Shown: positions 1 through 9,402, counted from the stretch's first letter. The stretch: DNA of 64,000 bases from Marinomonas rhodophyticola (GCF_026113935.1 NZ_JAPEUL010000006.1:361501-425500); one strand, 5' to 3'. Notes: a model not told the origin generated them from the sequence alone. Numbers and translations: made by a program.

Positions 1-344
1 TTTTCCGGCAGCCTTGAGGCGAATTCTGTTTGATAAAAACGATTTAACTCACCAAGTTTATTATCATCAACGGGAATGGCTTTTAGCCGATTATAAGTAT
101 TTTCCAAAATAGGCAACATACGCACGACAGAAGGGTTTTCCGCTAACAAAGAAAGCCCATTTGATAAGGTCTCAAGATACGCTACGACAGATTGTTTTTT
201 GGTTTCTCTTAACGACATTAATTGATTATTGCCCATTTTGATTAAAGCGTCTGATGAGAAATAAACCGCCACTGCCGAAGAAATTAAAACAGGAAGAAAA
301 CCCACTAAAAGTAGAATTGCTAATATTTTCTTTTTAAACGTCAT
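1..344 (-). CDS. Methyl-accepting chemotaxis protein, N-terminal part
   Basis: The gene starts at 344 and runs off the left edge; 114 codons are visible. The protein opens with a short basic stretch (MTFKKKI) and a hydrophobic membrane segment at about residues 7-30. A predicted periplasmic sensor region follows, with a stretch (SLRETKKQSVVAYLETLSNGLSLLAENP, from about residue 44) typical of bacterial chemoreceptors: the segment after the first transmembrane helix is helical and carries a characteristic 'KK.....YL......L....SP' pattern. The HAMP and signalling domains lie outside the window, so the assignment rests on the N-terminus only. Sensor ligand unknown. Confidence 0.55.
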   Translation of the reverse strand, partial: MTFKKKILAILLLVGFLPVLISSAVAVYFSSDALIKMGNNQLMSLRETKKQSVVAYLETLSNGLSLLAENPSVVRMLPILENTYNRLKAIPVDDNKLGELNRFYQTEFASRLPE

Positions 345-549
345 AAGTCAATTCCATTACGATTAGGTAACAATTCATACACTTTTGCGGTGTAGGTATA
401 GCTATCGATACAGGTCAAACAATCCTGAACGTCATTTCACACCTTGGTCCAAAGTAACGTATTAATGTCAAACGCTTACTTCCATGTAAGCATTTAACGC
501 TCTAGCTAAAGAAAAACCAAGTATGGATTTGTAGACTATTGCAACTGAA

Positions 550-2484
550 CTATTTCAACTCAAAGATAGCAAAGCCATTTTCGTCTAAAGACTTATACAT
601 CATATTTTTAGCCGCAGCTTCTTTTGCTTTTGGCGCCGTAGTAAACAAAACGTTTGCTTTACCAAATCCCGTAAAGGACCAGTTCCCATCTGCTGCTGGG
701 TTAATAACCGCCTGGCTTAGCAAGTAGTTCGCAACGACGTCACGGTTCTTATCGGGTGCGTCAATGACAATGGTGTCGCCATTCAAGTTCGGGAAGTGAC
801 CGCCACCGCCTGCGCGATAATTGTTGGTTGCCACTAAAAACTCATCTTTCGGACGAAGCGCTTCGCCATTAAACATAACATGAGTGATGCGGTGGGCATC
901 TTGATTGATTACTTCCCCATCGCTGTTATAGCGTGCCGGTTGGGTGACATCTATCTTATAGGAAATGCCGTCAATCACATCAAAGTTATAAGTTGGGAAA
1001 GACGCATTCACCAACTGTTGTGGCTCGGTTGAATAGGGATCGATCTGATTAAATTGACCCGCCGCCGCTTCTAGCCACTCCACTACTTGCGCACCCGTCA
1101 GTTTCACCACTTTTAAATCGTTAGGGTAAATGTACAAGTCACTGACGTTTTTCAATGCGATGTCACCTTTTGGCACATCGGTGTAATACTCTGGGCCACC
1201 ACGACCACCGGCTTTAAAAGGCGCTGCCGCAGACAAGATAGGCAAGCCTTCATAAGACGTACCACGAACAATATTCTCCACGTACCAAATCTGCGCATTA
1301 TTGACGATTTGAATAGAAGGATCATCTTGCACCAGTGCAAAGAAGCTATTGATGTCAGCGGTAGATTCACCCACTTTACGACGCATATACTCCAAAGTAC
1401 CTTCGTGTTCGGTTTTCACTGCGTCATTAATACTCGCGTCGGCTTCCACTAAAGCCACCGTGTCACGGCCTTCGCGACGTGCAATAGCACGCACTTCCGC
1501 TTTGCCATCGGCAACTTTCCAACCATTACCCGCAGGTTCAAGCGTTAAATCAATCACCCCAAGGTGAGAACCCCAAAAACCCGGCATAGTCGCAGGCTTG
1601 CCAAATACGGTGCCTTTGTCACCATCCACGCCTTCAAACTCAGCTAATGCCTTGTCGCCAGGGAAGATACGGTGGGAATGACCAAACAAAATAGCGTCGA
1701 TGCCGTCTACTTTCGCCAAATGGTATGTGGCGTTTTCTTCGCCTTTTAAATAAGGGGAGTTCATCATGCCACTGTGTGGGATCGCGATGATCACATCCGC
1801 GCCCTTAGCCTTCATTTCTGGTACATATTTATTGGCGGTTTCGATGATGTCCTTGGCAATGACTTTATGGGTTAAGTTGTCTTTATCCCACGTCATAATT
1901 TGAGGTGGCACAAAGCCAATATAACCTATTTTGACCGATTGTTTATTGCCGTCAGAATCGACGAAGGTTTTGTCTTTGATAATGTAAGGCTGGAAGTAAG
2001 GCTGGTCATTAGACGCATCGTTGTCGCCATCGTCCACGTAGACATTCGAGTTAACGTAAGGGAAGTTCGCGCCACTCAAACTTTTCATTAAAAAGTCTAA
2101 ACCGTAGTTAAATTCATGGTTACCAACGTTACCCACATCGTAATCCATGAGGTTCATGGCTTTAAAAGCTGGGTGAGTTTCACCGAAGCGCAACACGCGA
2201 CCTTTTGCCACATAATCGCCCAGCGGCGTGCCCTGTAATAAGTCACCATTATCCACCAACACAGAGTTTGCAACCTCTGCACGGGCCGCCTTGATCAAGG
2301 TCGCCACACGGGACAAACCCACCGCGTCACTTTGCTTATCGCCGTAGTAATCGTAATCCACCAAATTCATGTGAATATCCGTAGTTTCCATGACCCGCAA
2401 GTCAATAGTAGAAGCCTGCGCCATCGCCGCAAAAAGCAAAGAAGAGGCGAAAAATGTCGCGCCCTTAGGAACAAAAAACGTCAT
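550..2484 (-). CDS. cpdB: 2',3'-cyclic-nucleotide 2'-phosphodiesterase/3'-nucleotidase
   Basis: Periplasmic bifunctional enzyme that opens 2',3'-cyclic nucleotides and removes the 3'-phosphate, allowing use of external RNA-derived nucleotides. The 644-aa protein has a signal peptide (about residues 1-24, ending MAQAS). A calcineurin-like metallophosphatase domain follows, with metal-binding motifs TDIH (35-38), DNGD (78-81), GNHE (121-124) and a later LFGHSH. The C-terminal 5'-nucleotidase domain provides the nucleotide-binding part. The length and the TDIHMNLVDYDYY segment match CpdB and not the 550-aa UshA. It is a single gene with no clear operon partner; the chemoreceptor lies downstream on the same strand after 205 bp. 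Confidence 0.93.
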   Translation of the reverse strand: MTFFVPKGATFFASSLLFAAMAQASTIDLRVMETTDIHMNLVDYDYYGDKQSDAVGLSRVATLIKAARAEVANSVLVDNGDLLQGTPLGDYVAKGRVLRFGETHPAFKAMNLMDYDVGNVGNHEFNYGLDFLMKSLSGANFPYVNSNVYVDDGDNDASNDQPYFQPYIIKDKTFVDSDGNKQSVKIGYIGFVPPQIMTWDKDNLTHKVIAKDIIETANKYVPEMKAKGADVIIAIPHSGMMNSPYLKGEENATYHLAKVDGIDAILFGHSHRIFPGDKALAEFEGVDGDKGTVFGKPATMPGFWGSHLGVIDLTLEPAGNGWKVADGKAEVRAIARREGRDTVALVEADASINDAVKTEHEGTLEYMRRKVGESTADINSFFALVQDDPSIQIVNNAQIWYVENIVRGTSYEGLPILSAAAPFKAGGRGGPEYYTDVPKGDIALKNVSDLYIYPNDLKVVKLTGAQVVEWLEAAAGQFNQIDPYSTEPQQLVNASFPTYNFDVIDGISYKIDVTQPARYNSDGEVINQDAHRITHVMFNGEALRPKDEFLVATNNYRAGGGGHFPNLNGDTIVIDAPDKNRDVVANYLLSQAVINPAADGNWSFTGFGKANVLFTTAPKAKEAAAKNMMYKSLDENGFAIFELK

Positions 2485-2787
2485 GAAAATACTCCATTCA
2501 TACAGTCATCTTGCGTATCAAAAAATACTAACCAAAAAGTCAGTTTTCATAGTAAGACGATTTTATGCGAAGTTCATGCCTTTTTTGTGACAGTTGTTTA
2601 TCCACTTTGAGCGTGTAAAGGACCGGATATGTCGGATCACGGTCGTACCTCCCTCATCCGACCTACGCGCCATAGGCTTAAACTCAGTAAGAACCAAACG
2701 GCGTTTTGATGAGACAGGCGTACTTTTCTTGAGTTAGCAAGTGAGGAAAAACGCCGTTTGGTTCGATTCAAATAGAAACTCAAAGTG
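2485..2787. other. Intergenic region with long inverted repeat
   Basis: This 303-bp stretch separates cpdB and the zinc peptidase, both on the minus strand. It should hold the cpdB promoter near 2485-2600. It also carries a 17-bp perfect inverted repeat (2691-2707 with 2748-2764) and a smaller dyad TCGGAT/ATCCGA near 2633-2659. I see no convincing gene in it. Confidence 0.6.
2691..2764. repeat. 17-bp perfect inverted repeat, 40-nt loop
   Basis: The left arm 2691-2707 (gaaccaaacggcgtttt) is the exact reverse complement of 2748-2764. The 40-nt loop is long for an intrinsic terminator and no clear T-tract follows on the minus strand, but the position just downstream of the zinc peptidase stop fits a transcription-end hairpin. 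A miniature mobile repeat is the alternative. Confidence 0.6.
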
Positions 2788-3465
2788 CTAACGCTTAAAC
2801 CAGCGCCAAACGAAGAGGACTTTGATGAGTGCAGCGGCGACGTAGGTCATGGCGCAGGCCGTGAGGATCTTCTTCACTTTGGGTAGGTCTTCCTGTGGGA
2901 TGTAGTTACCTTCGGCAAGGATGGGTAAGGCTTTGTTAAAGCTGGCGTCCCATTCTTCGGGCAGAATGGCGACTTGCACTAATACGGCCAACAGACCAGA
3001 TAACCCAACCACCAACGCGTGCAGCGGCACAGCGTAAGGCAAATGCAGCAACAGCGTGATAGCTGGCCAGCCTAACAATAAACCTGCGGTGATGCGTCTC
3101 GCCATGTGCGCTAAAGGTAAATAACGCGTGCTAAGGTGGGAGATTTTTTGTTTCTTTTCGTGGGCAATGGCGTGACCGACTTCGTGAGCCGCTACCGCAA
3201 CAGCGGTGAGCGAGCGACCATTTAATACACTAGGACTTAGACGAACAACATGTTGACCAAAATCGAAATGGTCATGGCCTTCTTGCGTTGCTTCCACTTT
3301 GACCTCATTAAGCTCAAAGCGTTTCACCAAGTGCGTTGCCAGTTCTCCGCCCGTTCCAGGCAGGTCGTTACGCTCGGTAGAATAGCGCTTCAAGGTGTAT
3401 TTTACCCAAGCACTTGGTCCAACCAAGAGTAAAAGTGCGATGACAATTCCGATAATCCACAACAT
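2788..3465 (-). CDS. YugP-type membrane zinc metallopeptidase
   Basis: A 225-aa integral membrane protein of the neutral zinc metallopeptidase family (Pfam Zn_peptidase_2, YugP-like). It has an N-terminal membrane helix (about 2-19), the zinc-binding HEVGH motif at residues 94-98 within VAAHEVGHAIAHE, and three further hydrophobic helices (about 122-165 and 203-218). Substrates of the family are not established. It stands alone, divergent from the DnaJ-related gene; the shared promoter region is 3466-3578. Confidence 0.85.
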   Translation of the reverse strand: MLWIIGIVIALLLLVGPSAWVKYTLKRYSTERNDLPGTGGELATHLVKRFELNEVKVEATQEGHDHFDFGQHVVRLSPSVLNGRSLTAVAVAAHEVGHAIAHEKKQKISHLSTRYLPLAHMARRITAGLLLGWPAITLLLHLPYAVPLHALVVGLSGLLAVLVQVAILPEEWDASFNKALPILAEGNYIPQEDLPKVKKILTACAMTYVAAALIKVLFVWRWFKR

Positions 3466-3578
3466 AAATAAGTCTTTTAACTACCCAAGTTAACAAAAAA
3501 TATTCCGCTCAACTTTGACCCTTTTTGCTGTCATCACATACACTGTATGAAATAACACTAAACCAATAAGAGCTTAAT

Positions 3579-4157
3579 ATGAAAAATCCCTTAGTTGGTC
3601 CTATTCTCGCGATTTTAAAAACGCATCCTAGCGGCATCAGTGAATTTGATATTCTCAAGACACTGAAAGATCAGTTACCCGAATTTCGTCAGTTGGCCGA
3701 CGATGCGAACTTGCAACTTTTTCGCCAACACTTTCTTATCATGAATGCCTTATATCAATTACAAAGTAGCCTCTGGCAAGAGGAAAGCTTAACCCTTAGC
3801 ATCAATGCGATGCGCATTCAGTTACTCAGTGCCACGCACATCAATCTCTCGCAGAATACCACGTTAAGCGACAGCGCAGATGCAAAACTGGCGGCCTACT
3901 ATCTAGATTGGAGTGAATACGAAAAAACCGATGCTGATGAGGTCTCTCGTCTTCTTAACAGTTTCTATAAGGGTATTAGTTTACCTGGCAACCGAGACTC
4001 GGCTCTTAAAACACTGCAAATCGACAGCACTAATCCAACCAAAGCGACCATTAAACAACACTACCGAAAGTTGGCCCAAAAGCACCACCCAGATCGAGGC
4101 GGCGACCAAGATGTTTTCATCGGTCTAAGACAGGCCTATGAGTACCTGATGTTCTAA
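3579..4157 (+). CDS. DnaJ-related protein with C-terminal J domain
   Basis: A 192-aa protein with an N-terminal domain seen in gammaproteobacterial 'DNA-J related' proteins (about 1-130) and a C-terminal J domain of about 55 residues. The J domain keeps the HPD tripeptide at residues 170-172 (KHHPDRGG), needed to stimulate DnaK ATPase activity. It lacks the Gly/Phe and zinc-finger regions of true DnaJ, so it probably acts as a specialised cytoplasmic co-chaperone; the client is unknown. Confidence 0.85.
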   Translation: MKNPLVGPILAILKTHPSGISEFDILKTLKDQLPEFRQLADDANLQLFRQHFLIMNALYQLQSSLWQEESLTLSINAMRIQLLSATHINLSQNTTLSDSADAKLAAYYLDWSEYEKTDADEVSRLLNSFYKGISLPGNRDSALKTLQIDSTNPTKATIKQHYRKLAQKHHPDRGGDQDVFIGLRQAYEYLMF

Positions 4158-4316
4158 AAGGTTCCCCAGTAGAACAAAACCCGTCTTTTAAGTGTAAAGC
4201 TCTCTTTCTGTGATTGCTTTCATTTCTATAAAAATTCAAGATGAACCTCGCTCATCATTTGTGGTCAAAACACGACCTTTTATTACTTCATTGATTCATT
4301 TTATAGAAACAGGCCT

Positions 4317-5501
4317 ATGACTTTTTCCTCTTTTTTTCAGTCTCTTCAACCTTCTCGATTACTCTCTTTAAACCTTCGTCCTCTTTGTCTAGCGTCATTC
4401 ACCTTACTGGCTAGCTGCAGTTTAACGGAGATTGACCACTCCAATGACTTTGAGAATAATGGTCGAGACGTCACCGCATTGAAACGTGACACCCTATATC
4501 TAAAAGAAAGCCTTCCACCAGGATTACCTTATCCAGACAAAAGCTTTCAAAGTGGCTTAGCACAGCAAATCAAGTATTTAAATCGCATAAAAGACAAAGA
4601 TTATTTACTAGAAAACACCCAAACCAGTGTCGCCGACTTAAGACTCGTTGCCCAAGAAATAGACAACTGGCTGCGCAATCCAACCCAGCAACCGAAATTG
4701 ATAGCTCACCAGTTAGCAGGACAAGATAAAAGAGGCAATGTACAGATCACCGGCTATTACGTTCCCATTTTGCCAGTGCGTCATCAACCAGATGACGTAT
4801 ACCGTTATCCACTTTATCGTAAGCCGACCCAACGAAATGCAGAAGGAAGATTTCCTTCCCGTGAAGAAATCGACTTTGAAAACGCCCTCGCTGGACAAGG
4901 TTTAGAGATCGCTTACACCGCAAGTTTGGTCGACAATTTTTTCCTACATGTACAAGGCTCTGGCGTTATTGAATATGAAAATGGCGAGCGTAAACTCTTA
5001 TCTTGGGGTGGAGTGAACGGCCACGCTTATCGTAGTTTAGGAAAAGTGCTCATTGAAAAAGGTGAGATTGATAAGGCCGATATTTCAGCGCAAAGTATTC
5101 GCCAATGGCTAAGCGACCATCCTGAGCGCAATAGGGAGATTTTATCGACTAACCCAAGCTATTTGTTTTTTAGCGAAGGTCCACAAAACCCTGTTGGCGC
5201 CGCAAACGTGCCATTAACTCCGCTTTATTCTGCGGCGGTTGATCCAAATGTCATCCCGCTTGGGTCCATTTTATTGGCTCAAGTCCCTAAACTAGACCAT
5301 TATGGTAACTTAATAGGGCATGATTTTCGTCTATTACTCGCACAAGACAAAGGCGGTGCTATTAAAGGACCGGGACATATTGATTGGTATCAGGGCATAG
5401 GCGAAGAAGCCCACTTCCATGCAGGCCAGCTAAAACACTTTGGCAAGGTTTGGTTGCTGCTACCGAAGAATCCGATACCCGAAAAGTTGATTGCTAAATA
5501 A
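4317..5501 (+). CDS. mltA: Membrane-bound lytic murein transglycosylase A
   Basis: A 394-aa outer-membrane lipoprotein that cleaves peptidoglycan glycan strands to 1,6-anhydromuropeptides. The signal sequence ends in a lipobox (LLASC), giving lipidated Cys34. The MltA beta-barrel domain and the C-terminal 3D domain follow; the 3D domain carries LAQDKGGAIKGPGHIDW with the Asp residues expected at the active site. Length is normal. A strong bidirectional hairpin terminator lies right after the stop, separating it from tonB on the other strand. Confidence 0.92.
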   Translation: MTFSSFFQSLQPSRLLSLNLRPLCLASFTLLASCSLTEIDHSNDFENNGRDVTALKRDTLYLKESLPPGLPYPDKSFQSGLAQQIKYLNRIKDKDYLLENTQTSVADLRLVAQEIDNWLRNPTQQPKLIAHQLAGQDKRGNVQITGYYVPILPVRHQPDDVYRYPLYRKPTQRNAEGRFPSREEIDFENALAGQGLEIAYTASLVDNFFLHVQGSGVIEYENGERKLLSWGGVNGHAYRSLGKVLIEKGEIDKADISAQSIRQWLSDHPERNREILSTNPSYLFFSEGPQNPVGAANVPLTPLYSAAVDPNVIPLGSILLAQVPKLDHYGNLIGHDFRLLLAQDKGGAIKGPGHIDWYQGIGEEAHFHAGQLKHFGKVWLLLPKNPIPEKLIAK

Positions 5502-5520
5502 ACACATCCTTTCAATAACA

Positions 5521-5554
5521 AAACGCCGTACTGTCATCACCCAGTACGGCGTTT
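5521..5554. terminator. Bidirectional terminator between mltA and tonB
   Basis: A 13-bp perfect stem (5521-5533 with 5542-5554), loop TCATCACC, AAA on the left and TTTT on the right. It lies between convergent genes and can serve both. Confidence 0.85.
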
Positions 5555-5583
5555 TCCATTTGGCTAGGTTTCACTAAAAACCA

Positions 5584-6527
5584 TCACATAAGGTCACTTA
5601 ACTTAAAGGAAACGGGAAGGTTTATCTTGAGTTCGGTTTCCGTCATGTCTTTAGGAAATTTCGGTAATGGTGTTGAACGTTTAATCATATCTAACACCGC
5701 ATCATCTAAGCGTTTGTGTCCTGAGCTTTCTGTAATCATCACATCCGACACCGAGCCATCGGCATGGGCCACAAACGATAAGGAAACCACGCCCTCTTCA
5801 TTGCGGCGACGAGAGGCTCTTGGGTAACGTTTATTTTGTGCCAATACCGATTTTAGCTGAGTAAAATAACTTGCCTTAGCGCCGGGTTACCACCACTACT
5901 CGCCGCATTACCACTACCTGTTGTGACCTTTCGGTTCGCCATAGAAGGTGGGGCAACTTGCGGAGAAGCGGCCTTCACCACAGATTGCTCTTGTTTGTTC
6001 GATTCAGGCTGCGGTTTTGGCTCAGGTTTTGGTTCTGGCTTAGGTTTTGGTTCTGGTTTCGGTTCTGGTTTCGGTTCTGGTTTCGGTTCTGGTTTAGGCT
6101 CAGGTTTTGGTTTTGGCTTAGGCTCAGGTTTTTTTACTTCAATAGGCGATTTTTGCTTGACCACTACAGGCTCTGGCTCCTGAATCACTTCTGGTTCTAC
6201 CACAGGCTCTTCAATCACTTCAGGCTCAGGCTCAATCACCGGCTCTTCAATAACCTCCGGCTCTTCAACGACCTCAGGTTCGACTTCTGGCTGAACTTCT
6301 TCAATAGGCTCTTCCATAACGTCTTCGGTTTCTTTGACTTCTTCTTGCGCAGCCGTTGTTTGCGCTGCAGCACCGAGATCGCCTAGCATACCAAGATCAA
6401 ACTCAATACCCTGAGAACCAATCGCTTGACTACCCTCTGTCGGGCTATAAAAAACCGCATAAAAAGCCCCTGCATGGAGTGATATTGCTAAACTACCTGC
6501 AATCACCCAGTGTCGCGTGGAAATCAT
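5584..6527 (-). CDS. tonB: TonB energy-transducing protein (one frameshift)
   Basis: TonB spans the periplasm and passes proton-motive-force energy from ExbBD to outer-membrane receptors. The gene reads as two frames: an N-terminal part (6527 to about 5882) with a membrane anchor at residues 7-26 and a long Glu/Pro then Lys/Pro-rich linker, and a C-terminal part with QLKSVLAQNKRYPRASRRRNEEG, a typical TonB C-terminal domain ending KLSDLM. One missing base at about 5882-5886 (AACCC-GGCGCT on the coding strand) restores a 314-aa protein reading NPGAKASYFTQLK across the join. It is the last gene of the exbB-exbD-exbD-tonB operon and overlaps the upstream exbD by 4 bp. The break is more likely a sequence error than decay. 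Confidence 0.88.
6012..6133. repeat. 12-bp tandem repeat coding the TonB Pro/Lys linker
   Basis: Near-perfect copies of a 12-nt unit (ggttctggtttc and variants) encode the PEPKPEPK linker of TonB. Such repeats are a likely source of length variation. This is a protein-coding repeat, not CRISPR. Confidence 0.85.
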
Positions 6528-6955
6528 TCTTTTCCTCGCTCTAATTGTGTTGCCAAACTCACCTTAGTCAATCCTGCTAACCGAACTTGATTAAACACTG
6601 GACGTAACTTCTCTAATGAAATACTGCCATCTGCTTTAATTTGTACCCAAAAAGCTTCTTTGTCCGGTGCTGAAGCAAATTGCTGCTCCAAATAAGCTTG
6701 CACATCATCAATAGAAAATAAGGCATCATCGACATACAAGCTGCCATCTGTGCCTAACACGATTTCAATACTGGGGTCAGTGACCGCTCGATTGTCATTG
6801 ATAGAATGGGGCGGCATCACAGCGATAGGATCGGCTTTTTGAATTTGGCCAGCCACCATAAAGAACACCAACATCAAAAACACCACGTTGATCAACGGCA
6901 CCATGTTGTCATCATTGGCGGCGTTTCTTGTGGCGTATTTTTCGCCTATTTTCAT
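6524..6955 (-). CDS. exbD: Biopolymer transport protein ExbD (second copy)
   Basis: A 143-aa ExbD/TolR-family protein: one N-terminal membrane helix (about 19-40, VPLINVVFLMLVFFMVAG) carrying the family's membrane region, then a periplasmic domain. The motif D/N at the helix start is Asn here (PLINVVF), where the partner copy has PLIDVVF. The usual proton-carrying Asp therefore appears replaced in this copy, so the two subunits may not be equivalent. It overlaps the upstream exbD and downstream tonB by 4 bp, indicating translational coupling. Confidence 0.88.
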   Translation of the reverse strand: MKIGEKYATRNAANDDNMVPLINVVFLMLVFFMVAGQIQKADPIAVMPPHSINDNRAVTDPSIEIVLGTDGSLYVDDALFSIDDVQAYLEQQFASAPDKEAFWVQIKADGSISLEKLRPVFNQVRLAGLTKVSLATQLERGKE

Positions 6956-7374
6956 TTCGTCTCCGGCATAGCAAAAGCATTCGCAATGGATACGGTTTTT
7001 GCACCATTAAACTTCAGACGGTCAGCAAGATGCATCAAGGTCTGCAAGGTAACGCCCTCTTCCGCCTTGATGACAAAAATGCCACCATTATGGTCTGCCA
7101 CAAGTGTCTGCAAGCGAGATTGATCGGAAAAACTAACGGCTTGCCCCTCCACCCAAACCTGATCATCGTTTTGCTTCAAGGTAAGAATAAGATTGTCTTT
7201 TTCTTCGACAGGCTTTTGTGTGTCAGGCGTCATAGACAAAGGAGTATCCACAATACGCCAAGGCACAAAGCTCGAGGTCAACATAAAAAACAGCAAAAGA
7301 ATGAACACCACATCGATCAGTGGCGTTAAGCTAATGGCATTCTTACGTTTAGGTTGGGAAAGATTAAGCGGCAT
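6952..7374 (-). CDS. exbD: Biopolymer transport protein ExbD (first copy)
   Basis: A 140-aa ExbD with membrane helix at about residues 17-38. The PLIDVVFILLLFFML segment keeps the conserved Asp thought to carry protons through the ExbB-ExbD motor. It follows exbB with an 11-bp overlap and precedes the second exbD with a 4-bp overlap. Confidence 0.9.
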   Translation of the reverse strand: MPLNLSQPKRKNAISLTPLIDVVFILLLFFMLTSSFVPWRIVDTPLSMTPDTQKPVEEKDNLILTLKQNDDQVWVEGQAVSFSDQSRLQTLVADHNGGIFVIKAEEGVTLQTLMHLADRLKFNGAKTVSIANAFAMPETK

Positions 7375-8042
7375 GCAGCATCTCTTTGGTAGCTTTTGCC
7401 ACCAAATGCTTCGCTTCTTTGCTAGTGAAAACTTGAGTCACGGCATCGTTCATGTTGTGAGCAATGCGCTCAACCTTGCGCTCCAACCAGCTTTGTAATG
7501 TCACCACAGGAATCGCTACCGCCAAACCCACAGCAGTCGTTAACAGTGCCTGCCAAATACCGCCAGATAACACAGAAGGATCCACTTGATTCCCAGCCCC
7601 TTCCATTTGCTGGAAAGCGGTAATCATACCCAATACTGTACCGAGTAACCCTAACAATGGGATTCAAGGTAGCAATGATTTCCAATGGACGTAGATAGGA
7701 ACGAAGCTGATTGAGTCGACTCATCGCTCGACGCTCCACTTCTTCACGAATCAAATCCGCGCTGGTGTTCGCTGCTAATAAGGCACGCATGGTATAACCA
7801 ACAAGCGCATCAATCGGGCGTTTTTCATCTAACTTTTCAAGCGCACTTTCCGCGCCTTGGTTACGCCAAGCATCCAAAGCCACATTGGTTGTTTTGAGAC
7901 TTTCAGCACGCAATGATGATAGCTGCCAAAGCTTCAAAAAAACGATGGTCAGAGCCACGATAGAAAACACCATCAGAATCCACACGACAGGCCCACCGAC
8001 CTGCAAAAAATCGATTATTTTCTGCTGTATTGAATTTTCCAC
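7364..8042 (-). CDS. exbB: ExbB/MotA-TolQ-type proton channel protein (one frameshift)
   Basis: ExbB is the multi-helix partner of ExbD in the inner-membrane motor that energises TonB. The N-terminal part (frame from 8042) carries the first helix (GGPVVWILMVFSIVALTIVFL) and the cytoplasmic region up to RPLEIIATLNP. The remainder lies in another frame and gives LLGLLGTVLGMITAFQ, the hallmark of the MotA/TolQ/ExbB family. Removing one C from the CCC run (ggg at 7659-7661 on the plus strand) joins them as ATLNPLLGLLGTV in a 225-aa protein. I prefer the GTG start at 8042, which has a GGAGAG ribosome site; an ATG at 8066 and a GTG at 8096 are alternatives. First gene of the operon. Confidence 0.87.
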
Positions 8043-8184
8043 AAGACTCTCCGCTGAATAAAACATATTGGACAAATGGTAGTCATTCTCAACCACATTT
8101 TCAATATGTAATTACCAAATACAAAAAATAGATGCTGCTCAAGGCGTATTAACAGGGGAGAAAAGTCTGATCATTCAAGAAAGG

Positions 8185-8217
8185 CGCATAATCATGGACG
8201 TTCACCATGATTATGCG
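8185..8217 (-). terminator. Hairpin downstream of corA
   Basis: A 13-bp perfect stem (8185-8197 with 8205-8217) with a 7-nt loop, 27 nt past the corA stop. It has only a weak T-rich tail on the minus strand, so it may be an RNA 3'-end stabiliser. Confidence 0.55.
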
Positions 8218-8243
8218 TGATAAATGCAGTGAAGGCCGTTGCG

Positions 8244-9197
8244 CTAGAGCCAACCACGATGCTTAAAATACCAATAAGGCGCAAAAGCTGAAAACACCAT
8301 CAAGCCTAACGCGGCAGGATAACCAAAATCCCAGCCGAGCTCGGGCATAATATTAAAGTTCATCCCATAAATGCTAGCCACCAATGTTGGCGGCAAAAAT
8401 ACCACGGAAGCAATCGAGAAAATCTTGATGATTTTGTTCTGTTCGATGTTAATAAAACCTTGCGTCGAATCCATCAAGAAGTTGATTTTATCGAACAAAA
8501 ACGTGGTATGGGACATCAAGGTTTCAACGTCACGCATCACCTCGCGCAGTGTTTCTGAATAGTCTTGGCGATTCGGTAAATGTCGTAGCAGAAAAGAAAT
8601 ATTACGTTGCGTATCCATCAAACAAAGACGAATTTTTCCATTGCTGTCTTCCAGCCGCGCTAGCTTCTCGATAATCGTATCCAATTCGGTTTCGTCATCT
8701 TCCAGCACCAAATGACTGACACCTTCCAACTGACGATGAGAGTCTTCTAGCGTATCAGCGTGGTTCTCTACTTTATTCTCAAGCAAGGTAACCAATAAAT
8801 GCGCCGCTGAATCAACAATGATTTGGCCTCGGCGCGCACGCATACGCAACAACCTAAAGTCAGCCAATTCTGTTTCACGAATGGTAATCAGCCTATCTTG
8901 CTGCAAAATACAAGCGACGGTGGACGTCTTATGGCGACCTTCCGTTTGATTCAAAAATAGCGAGTGAACATGAATGCCCGCTTGATCAACAAAACAACGA
9001 GCAGACGCTTCAATCTCTTCAACATCATCAGACTCAGGAAGATCCGTTCTTAATAAGTCCTTCAGCTGTAATCGCTCATCGTCATCAGGTTCCGCCGCAT
9101 CGATCCAATTGGCCTCCTTTTGCAACGTGGCAAAATTCTCATCTTCTTTGGAAATCTCTTGAATCAGTCCATTAGAGATTTTAAAAAATCTTAACAT
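8244..9197 (-). CDS. corA: Magnesium/cobalt transporter CorA
   Basis: A 317-aa CorA-family metal channel: a long cytoplasmic N-terminal domain, then two C-terminal helices. The YGMNFNIMPEL motif (GMN at about 278-280) forms the selectivity filter between the helices, and the C-terminus YWYFKHRGWL closely follows the E. coli CorA ending. Length is normal (E. coli, 316 aa). Monocistronic, with a hairpin downstream. Confidence 0.93.
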   Translation of the reverse strand: MLRFFKISNGLIQEISKEDENFATLQKEANWIDAAEPDDDERLQLKDLLRTDLPESDDVEEIEASARCFVDQAGIHVHSLFLNQTEGRHKTSTVACILQQDRLITIRETELADFRLLRMRARRGQIIVDSAAHLLVTLLENKVENHADTLEDSHRQLEGVSHLVLEDDETELDTIIEKLARLEDSNGKIRLCLMDTQRNISFLLRHLPNRQDYSETLREVMRDVETLMSHTTFLFDKINFLMDSTQGFINIEQNKIIKIFSIASVVFLPPTLVASIYGMNFNIMPELGWDFGYPAALGLMVFSAFAPYWYFKHRGWL

Positions 9198-9366
9198 CTT
9201 CTTTCCTCGATATACTGGGCATTTTATTTCAGCCTAATCACGTAATCTGGCACAGCTTACAACCTATAGAATAGACACTAGAGATGTGTGTTTTATGACG
9301 TTGAAATAGGTTTGTGTGGTTGCAAGAGTGCTTATTGTATCTCACGTCTGAGAGAAACTGCAGGAC

Positions 9367-9402
9367 AAAAAAGAGGCAATACAGACCAAGCCGCATTGCC
9401 TC
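9367..9402 (-). terminator. Terminator of the aap operon
   Basis: Stem GAGGCAAT/ATTGCCTC (9373-9380 with 9395-9402), read on the minus strand and followed by TTTTTT. It lies about 85 nt past the aapP stop. Confidence 0.75.

Noticed and set aside
2633-2659. REP-like element (TCGGAT...ATCCGA with GTAGG nearby)
   Set aside because: Only one copy is visible in the window, so repetitiveness cannot be shown.
6012-6133. Tandem 12-bp repeats as a possible CRISPR
   Set aside because: The units are contiguous without spacers and code for the TonB linker.
5958-6386. Long plus-strand frame rich in Phe, Arg and Leu
   Set aside because: It is the antisense of the Pro/Lys repeat of tonB; the composition is forced by the repeat and there is no ribosome site.
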